From the NCBI GenBank assembly GCA_031406795.1, contig JANOHV010000128.1:1-20429 (forward strand): 20,429 nucleotides of DNA. The letters are read 5' to 3'. The notes below the pieces were generated by a model that saw only the letters and a list, made by a program, of their open reading frames with translations, did not search any database and was not told where the DNA came from. Numbering within the stretch: the stretch's first letter is position 1; every line of letters begins with the position of its first letter. The DNA comes from DATDCY01 sp031406795 [NCBI: Candidatus Rokuibacteriota bacterium]. GTDB taxonomy: Bacteria; JAUVQV01. A program made the position numbers and the translations under genes. Below, piece by piece: positions 15,016 to 20,429 of the stretch.

Positions 15016-16770
15016 ATGAAGCTGAAATTTGCTTTGCCCTTGTTCGCGTGCCTGGCACTCACGCTCAACGCCCCTGCCGCGAGCGGCCAGTACATCTCCC
15101 GCGACGGGGCGCAGAGCAGCGCACAGAGCGGAACCGCCGGCAACCCCGGGGGCCTCGGGCTGGCGTTCGTGACCTACTTGAGCGGCGAGTCGCTGCTCAT
15201 GAGCGAGGAGGACGAGGACTGGGTCGCCCTGTCGACGAATCTCTCGCTGCGGATCGGCGACCGGGTCTGGGCCCAGGATGACGCCAAGATCGAGATCCGT
15301 TTCCCTCTGGGCGCGACGGCCTGGGTGAACTACCAGTCCGAACTCGACCTGACCCGGATGGAGCGGGGCAGCCGGGGCGAGATCGTGCAACTGGCCCTCG
15401 TCTCCGGCGAAGCCGCCTTCGACGTGAAGGGATTCGGCCGGTCCGGCTCCGTCTTCCAGGTGGATCTGCCGAATGCCTCGATCCGCGCCACCCGTGCGGC
15501 CCGCTTCCGGGTCAACACGCTGCCCGACGGCACCGCCCAGATCGGCGTCATCAGCGGTTCGCTCGTGCTCGAAACCCCGGACGGCCTCACCGATGTGAGC
15601 GGGGGCCATCTGGCCGAGGTCCAGCCCGATCAGCGGGTGCTTCTGGATTTCCTGCCGGTCGAAGACGAGTGGGACGACTGGGTGCGGTCGCGAGCGGCAA
15701 TCTACGACCGGCCGGCCGCCAGCAAGCGCTATCTCCCGGCCGATCTGTCTTCGTACGCCCACGAGTTTGACGCCTCCGGGCGCTGGGTCGCCGACCGGAC
15801 CCATGGCTCCGTCTGGGTACCGGCTGTCGAGCGGGGCTGGTCGCCGTATTCCAACGGCCGCTGGGTCTGGCAGGCGAATGACTACGTCTGGTTGTCGTAT
15901 GACCCCTGGTACGCCCCGTTCCATTTCGGCAGGTGGAGTTGGGGCGCTTCCATCGGCTGGTTCTGGATCGTCCCGCAGGGAAGAGCCTACTGGTCGCCGG
16001 GTTACGTCGGCTGGTCGGTCGTCGAGGACGAAGTCTCCTGGGTTCCCCTCGGGCACAACGAGGTCTACTACGGGTACGGGAACTTCGGTCCCCGCAGCGT
16101 GAACGTGTCGGCGACGACCAACGTCAACGTGACCACGGTCTATGTCAACAGCAGGGTGACCAATGGTGTCGTGGCGGTCAGGAAGGACAATTTTCTGCGC
16201 GGCAGGATCAGGGAGGAGCGAATCGCCCCGGCGCGAAACCCGTTCGATCGACCTGGTTCAAGAGAGGTGAGCATCATCGGCCGGCCGCCGGTTCGGGAAA
16301 TCAAGCCGATTCGGGAAACCCGCCAGCCGCGGCCGGAAGTCCAGATCAAGCCCAGCTCATTGCCGCCGGTGCGACTCCAGAGGGAGTCCCTCGCCATCAG
16401 AAAAAGGGTCGTCGCCCCGACCAGGGAGAGGTCGGTTTTCAAACCCGGCAACAAGCCGTCGGTCCTCCGGAACATCGTGAAGGAGAAGGAACTGGAGCAG
16501 TGGGTTGCGCCCGGGAAGCGCAAGACGCCTCGGAGCCCGGTCGCTCCTCAGTCGACGGAAGCCCTGAAAAAGGTCCGGTCGCCCGAGAAGCCGGCGGTGC
16601 CGGCCGGCAAGCGCCAGTTCAAACGGCTGCCCGAGCCGCGGGGAGAGGAAAATGTGACTCCCGCCTCAGCGCGAGAACCCGAGGAGCGACCGAATCGCGA
16701 AAAGGACAAGCGGGGCTCCGACGAGTCGCGCAAGAACGAAGACAAACGGGGCGGCAAGGGCAAGAAGTGA
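15016..16770 (+). CDS. FecR-domain/DUF6600 secreted protein
   Basis: The 584-residue exported protein has a signal peptide (1 to about 24, cleavage near AASG). A FecR-like domain (about 48-190) holds LRIGDRVWAQDDAKIEIRF and GEAAFDVKGFGR. A Trp/Tyr-rich DUF6600 region (about 245-385) has repeated RWVW/WSPY/YVWLSYDPW motifs. The tail of about 190 residues is basic and proline-rich, ending in Lys/Glu/Arg repeats and KGKK. The FecR part lacks the transmembrane sigma-regulator arrangement, so it is probably structural and envelope-associated. ATG 15016 is chosen because it opens the signal peptide with AAAGGAAC upstream; an in-frame ATG/GTG-type extension to 14974 would overlap the previous stop and add 14 polar residues. 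Function is unknown. Confidence 0.82.
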   Translation: MKLKFALPLFACLALTLNAPAASGQYISRDGAQSSAQSGTAGNPGGLGLAFVTYLSGESLLMSEEDEDWVALSTNLSLRIGDRVWAQDDAKIEIRFPLGATAWVNYQSELDLTRMERGSRGEIVQLALVSGEAAFDVKGFGRSGSVFQVDLPNASIRATRAARFRVNTLPDGTAQIGVISGSLVLETPDGLTDVSGGHLAEVQPDQRVLLDFLPVEDEWDDWVRSRAAIYDRPAASKRYLPADLSSYAHEFDASGRWVADRTHGSVWVPAVERGWSPYSNGRWVWQANDYVWLSYDPWYAPFHFGRWSWGASIGWFWIVPQGRAYWSPGYVGWSVVEDEVSWVPLGHNEVYYGYGNFGPRSVNVSATTNVNVTTVYVNSRVTNGVVAVRKDNFLRGRIREERIAPARNPFDRPGSREVSIIGRPPVREIKPIRETRQPRPEVQIKPSSLPPVRLQRESLAIRKRVVAPTRERSVFKPGNKPSVLRNIVKEKELEQWVAPGKRKTPRSPVAPQSTEALKKVRSPEKPAVPAGKRQFKRLPEPRGEENVTPASAREPEERPNREKDKRGSDESRKNEDKRGGKGKK

Positions 16771-16798
16771 TCGAGGGTGTGGAGAGACCTGGACCGTA

Positions 16799-17506
16799 AT
16801 GTCGCCGACGTTCGAGCGGGACAAGACCGTGCGGATCGAGGCGTTCAGCGATGGTGTTTTCGCAATCGCGATCACGTTGCTGGTCCTCGGGATCACCATC
16901 CCGAGGACCAGCGACCTCGATGCCGGCGGCAGTCTCGGCTCGATGCTGATGAAACTGTGGCCCCACTACCTGGCTTTCGTGACGAGTTTCATCACCATCC
17001 TCGCCCAATGGGTCAACCATCACCGGATCTTCAGTTTCATCCAGAGAACCGACCACCAATTCCTCTACTGGAACGGCTCGTTGCTGCTCTTCATCACCTT
17101 CATGCCGTTTCCGACCGCCCTGCTGGCGGAATTCCTGCTGCACTCCGAGGCTCGGATTGCCGGCTCGGTATTTGCGGGCACCTACGTCGCGACTGCGTTC
17201 GCGTTCAAGGGGCTGTGGCACCACGCTTCGAAAAACGGCAGACTTCTGGCGCAAAACGTCGACGGCAATGAAATCCGGCGGATTACCCAACAATACCGGT
17301 TCGGACCGTTGTTGTACCTTGCGGCATTTGCGCTGTCGTTCCTGTCGGTCTATCTGAGCTTCGGAGTGTGTTTGTACCTGTCGGTGTTCTTCGCCCTCAA
17401 GGGCTGGCCGACAATCCGTGCCGCCAGGTGCCGCGCCGAGCGGTCCGTGACGGACCCGGTCGACCGGCAGTCCGGGGCGGCACCGAACCCAGGGGAACGG
17501 GGATAA
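16799..17506 (+). CDS. TMEM175-family (DUF1211) integral membrane protein, putative K+ channel
   Basis: The 235-residue protein carries the signature RIEAFSDGVFAIAITLLVL (12-30), matching the RxxxFSD motif of TM1 in bacterial TMEM175 channels, which conduct K+ without a classical selectivity filter. About six hydrophobic helices follow, including LAFVTSFITILAQWVNHH and LLYLAAFALSFLSVYLSF. The C-terminal 40 residues are polar. Length is normal for the one-repeat bacterial form. ATG 16799 lies 28 bp after the FecR/DUF6600 gene, so it probably belongs to the same transcript. Its ribosome-binding site (GGAGAG) is moderate. Ion selectivity here is inferred only from the family. Confidence 0.88.
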   Translation: MSPTFERDKTVRIEAFSDGVFAIAITLLVLGITIPRTSDLDAGGSLGSMLMKLWPHYLAFVTSFITILAQWVNHHRIFSFIQRTDHQFLYWNGSLLLFITFMPFPTALLAEFLLHSEARIAGSVFAGTYVATAFAFKGLWHHASKNGRLLAQNVDGNEIRRITQQYRFGPLLYLAAFALSFLSVYLSFGVCLYLSVFFALKGWPTIRAARCRAERSVTDPVDRQSGAAPNPGERG

Positions 17507-17561
17507 GCAGCGGAACATTCGCAGGCACCGGCTCCACAGTTCCCGAGTCCGGCCCGCACTT

Positions 17562-17570
17562 TGTTATGGT
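17562..17570 (+). promoter_or_regulatory. Weak extended -10 candidate before nifJ
   Basis: TGTTATGGT fits an extended -10 (TGn plus TATGGT, four of six), about 50 bp before the nifJ start in a 111-bp gap. No good -35 is seen, so this is tentative. Confidence 0.2.
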
Positions 17571-17617
17571 ACATTCGACCGGGTCCGCCGACGGGCAGGC
17601 GGGGAAACGGGGGGCAC

Positions 17618-20429
17618 ATGGGTAGAAGAACGATTACGGTCGACGGGTGCGCAGCCTGCGCGCACGTCGTGCACGCCACGAACGAGATCATCACGATCTA
17701 TCCGATCACCCCTTCCACGCCGATCGCGGAGATCTGCGACGCCTGGAGTTCCGCCGGCCGCAAGAACATCTGGGGAAGCGTCCCCCGGGTCAGCCAGATG
17801 CAGTCCGAGGGGGGCGTGGCCGGCGCGGTGCACGGCTCGCTGAGCACCGGCGCGCTGGCAACGACGGTCTCCGCCTCCCAGGGACTGTTGCTGATCATCC
17901 CCGCGATGTACAAGATCGCCGGCGAACTGACCCCGGCCGTTTTCCACGTCACGGCCCGCTCACTGGCCTGTCAGGGCCTCTCGATCTTCGGCGACCACTC
18001 CGATGTCATGGCCGCCCGCGGCACCGGCTTCGCGATGCTCTGCTCGCGCAGCGTCCAGGAGACCATGGACTTCGCGCTGATCGCGCAGGCCGCGACGCTC
18101 GAGGCGCGCATCCCGTTCCTGCACTTTTTCGACGGCTTCCGGACGTCACACGAGATCCGCAAGATCGAAGAACTGACTTTCGACGACATGCGGGCGATGA
18201 TCGACGACGCGCTGGTGATCGCCCACCGGACGCGGGGGCTCTCCCCCGACCGTCCGATGATCCGGGGGACGGCGCAGAACCCCGATGTCTACTTCCAGGG
18301 GCGGGAGACCGTGAACCCCTGGTACCAGGCCGCCCCCGGGATCGTCGCCCGGGCCATGGAACGGTTCGCCGGCATCACCGGCAGGCGCTACGGGCTCTTC
18401 GATTACGCCGGCGATCCCGAGGCCCGGCGGGTGATCGTGCTGATGGGCTCCGCCGCGGAGACGGCGATCGCCACCGCCGAGGCGCTGAACGCCACGGGCG
18501 CGCGGGTCGGCGTCCTCACCGTGCGTCTCTTCCGCCCCTTCAGCGTCGAGGCTTTCGCGGCGGCCCTGCCCGCCTCGGTTCGCGCGATCGGGGTGCTCGA
18601 CCGCACGAAGGAGCCGGGCGCCGCCGGGGAGCCATTGTACCTCGACGTGTGCGCCGCGGCCGGCGAGGCCTTCGCGAGGGGTTTCGCGCCCTTCGGCGCG
18701 CTCCCGCGCATCGTTGGCGGCCGTTACGGCCTGGGTTCGAAGGATTTCACTCCCGCGATGGTCAAGGCCGTCTTCGACACCCTCGCGGCCGAGGAGCCTC
18801 GCCGCCACTTTACGGTCGGGATCACCGACGACGTGAGCGGCACGAGCCTGCCCGTCGACCCGGGCTTCGTTCTCGAGGAGCCGGGCGCCTTCCGCGCGTT
18901 GTTCTTCGGCCTCGGCGCCGACGGGACCGTCGGCGCGAATAAGAGCACGATCAAGATCATCGGCTCCAAGACCGCGAACGCCGCACAGGGCTACTTCGTC
19001 TACGACTCGAAGAAATCCGGCGCGATGACCGTCTCGCACCTGCGCTTCGGCACCGAGGAGATCCGCCACCCCTACCTGGTCCCGCAGGCGAACTTCGTCG
19101 CCTGCCACAACCCGAGCTTTCTCGAGCGGTACGACATGCTCGCCGGCGCCGCCGCGGGCGGGGTGTTCCTGCTGACGACGGCGCATGGCAAGGACGAGGT
19201 CTGGGACACGCTGCCGCGCGAGGTCCAAGAGGGGCTGATCGCGAAGCGGATGCGCTTTTTCATCATCGACGCTATCGCCCTCGCCGAGGAGCTCGGCCTT
19301 GGCGCGCGCATCAACATCATCATGCAGACCGCGTTCTTCCTGATCTCGGGAATCCTGCCGAAGGAGGAGGCCCTCGCGGCGATCAAGCAGCAGATCGGCG
19401 CGACGTACGGCAACAAGGGCCAGCGGATCGTCGACATGAATTATGCCGCCGCCGAGCGCGCGCTCGAGCGGCTCGTCGAGGTGCCGGTGCCGCCGGCAGC
19501 GACGAGCACGCGGCGCCTGCGGCAACCCGTTCCCGACGACGCCCCGGAGTTCGTGCGCGCGGTCACGGGCCGCATGATCGCCGGCGAGGGGGATCTGCTG
19601 CCCGTCTCGGCGATGCCTCCCGACGGCACCTGGCCGACCGGGACCACGCAGTACGAAAAGCGCAACATCGCCGTCCAGATCCCGGTCTGGGAACCGGGGA
19701 TCTGCATCCAGTGCGGCCAGTGCTCGTTCGTCTGCCCCCACGCGACGATCCGGATCAAGGCCTACGCGCCCGAGTCTCTGGCGCAGGCGCCGCCGACTTT
19801 CAAGTCCGTGGAGGCGAAGGGCAAGGCGCTCGCCGGGCTGCGCTTCACGGTCCAGGTCGCGCCGGAGGACTGCACCGGCTGCGGCCAGTGCGTCGACATC
19901 TGCCCGGCACACGGCAAGGACGCCGCCGGGGCGAAAGACCCGGCGTTCAAGGCGATCAACATGCGGCCCCAGGAGCCGCTGCGGGAGTCCGAGGCTGAGA
20001 ATCTGCGTTTTTTCCTCGCGCTGCCCGAAACCGACCCGGCGCGCTTCGAACTGCTCACCGTCAAGGGCAGCCAGCTCGTCCGGCCGCTCTTCGAGTATCA
20101 CGGCGCCTGCGCCGGCTGCGGCGAGACCCCGTACATCCGCCTGCTGACCCAGCTCTTCGGCGACCGGCTGCTGATCGGCAACGCCACGGGCTGCTCCTCG
20201 ATCTACGGCGGCAATCTGCCCACGACGCCCTACACGAAGCGCGCGGACGGACGCGGCCCCGCCTGGTCGAACTCGCTCTTCGAGGACAACGCGGAGTTCG
20301 CCCTCGGCATGCGCCAGACGGTGGACCGCTTCCGCATCCAGGCGCTGGAGGCGCTCGAGCGCCTCGTCGCGGGCGGCGGCGGCGGCGCCGACCTCGAGGA
20401 GCTCGCGCGCGCGATCCGCGCGGCCGACC
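17618..20429 (+). CDS. nifJ: Pyruvate:ferredoxin (flavodoxin) oxidoreductase, cut by window end
   Basis: The frame opens at ATG 17618, after G-rich ribosome-binding sequence, and is still open at the window end after 937 codons; the family is about 1,170-1,200 residues. It converts pyruvate and CoA to acetyl-CoA and CO2, reducing ferredoxin or flavodoxin, in the cytoplasm. The pyruvate-site residues fall at the family's standard numbers: Thr31 in YPITPSTP, Glu64 in QMQSEGG and Arg114 in VTARS. Two ferredoxin-type clusters are present, CIQCGQCSFVCP (from Cys696) and CTGCGQCVDICP (from Cys752). The start of the TPP domain has the proximal-cluster CAGCGETPY (Cys831) and GNATGCSSIYGGNLPTTPY. The rest of the TPP domain lies outside. 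It is probably transcribed separately from the stress cluster. Confidence 0.96.
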   Translation, partial: MGRRTITVDGCAACAHVVHATNEIITIYPITPSTPIAEICDAWSSAGRKNIWGSVPRVSQMQSEGGVAGAVHGSLSTGALATTVSASQGLLLIIPAMYKIAGELTPAVFHVTARSLACQGLSIFGDHSDVMAARGTGFAMLCSRSVQETMDFALIAQAATLEARIPFLHFFDGFRTSHEIRKIEELTFDDMRAMIDDALVIAHRTRGLSPDRPMIRGTAQNPDVYFQGRETVNPWYQAAPGIVARAMERFAGITGRRYGLFDYAGDPEARRVIVLMGSAAETAIATAEALNATGARVGVLTVRLFRPFSVEAFAAALPASVRAIGVLDRTKEPGAAGEPLYLDVCAAAGEAFARGFAPFGALPRIVGGRYGLGSKDFTPAMVKAVFDTLAAEEPRRHFTVGITDDVSGTSLPVDPGFVLEEPGAFRALFFGLGADGTVGANKSTIKIIGSKTANAAQGYFVYDSKKSGAMTVSHLRFGTEEIRHPYLVPQANFVACHNPSFLERYDMLAGAAAGGVFLLTTAHGKDEVWDTLPREVQEGLIAKRMRFFIIDAIALAEELGLGARINIIMQTAFFLISGILPKEEALAAIKQQIGATYGNKGQRIVDMNYAAAERALERLVEVPVPPAATSTRRLRQPVPDDAPEFVRAVTGRMIAGEGDLLPVSAMPPDGTWPTGTTQYEKRNIAVQIPVWEPGICIQCGQCSFVCPHATIRIKAYAPESLAQAPPTFKSVEAKGKALAGLRFTVQVAPEDCTGCGQCVDICPAHGKDAAGAKDPAFKAINMRPQEPLRESEAENLRFFLALPETDPARFELLTVKGSQLVRPLFEYHGACAGCGETPYIRLLTQLFGDRLLIGNATGCSSIYGGNLPTTPYTKRADGRGPAWSNSLFEDNAEFALGMRQTVDRFRIQALEALERLVAGGGGGADLEELARAIRAAD

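Noticed and set aside
18146-20101. 651-codon open frame on the minus strand
   Set aside because: It is antisense to nifJ, whose frame shows clear catalytic motifs and iron-sulfur cysteines. The minus frame is Arg/Asp/Leu-rich low-complexity sequence typical of GC-rich shadow frames.

Overview
The window is GC-rich bacterial chromosome with dense coding and no rRNA, tRNA, CRISPR array or intact transposase. A type IV pilus retraction-type ATPase, pyruvate:ferredoxin oxidoreductase (an anaerobe's enzyme), PAS-rich signalling proteins, a sigma-54 activator and several families of short palindromic intergenic repeats suggest a Gram-negative anaerobe or facultative anaerobe, perhaps of the Geobacter/Desulfuromonas type. 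That placement is inferred from gene content only.

Layout. At the left edge, on the minus strand, lie the 5' part of a pilT-like gene (1-325), glutamate racemase murI (777-1610) and an unusual two-lobed phosphopantetheinyl-transferase-like gene (1820-2569). On the plus strand follows an srkA/yihE-type kinase (2978-3970), whose 3' end overlaps a convergent PAS histidine kinase (3939-5261, minus). Palindromic MITE-like elements occupy the gaps at 589-760, 1770-1833, 2755-2898 and 5436-5580.

Signalling block. A CheB-CheR-PAS fusion (5782-8418) overlaps by ATGA a PAS-PAS-sigma-54 activator with a Fis-type HTH (8415-10331). The activator and the neighbouring histidine kinase share a nearly identical N-terminal coiled-coil/PAS module. 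None of the three has a receiver domain.

Envelope/stress block. After an outer-membrane protein with a proline-rich linker (10675-11796) and a strong hairpin comes a 425-bp gap. It holds a near-consensus sigma-54 promoter (12173-12188) with a pair of direct repeats 33 bp apart about 140 bp upstream. This promoter faces a run of small genes: a helical protein, a 14-codon remnant resembling a DUF3309 protein, an outer-membrane barrel, a coiled-coil stress protein, a triple-BON periplasmic protein, three tiny membrane proteins (Thivi_2564-like, lmo0937-like, DUF3185-like), a FecR/DUF6600 protein and a TMEM175-like channel. The main hypothesis is that the sigma-54 activator next door drives this envelope-stress operon in response to a PAS-sensed signal.

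The right edge holds the first 937 codons of nifJ (17618 onward), cut by the window end.
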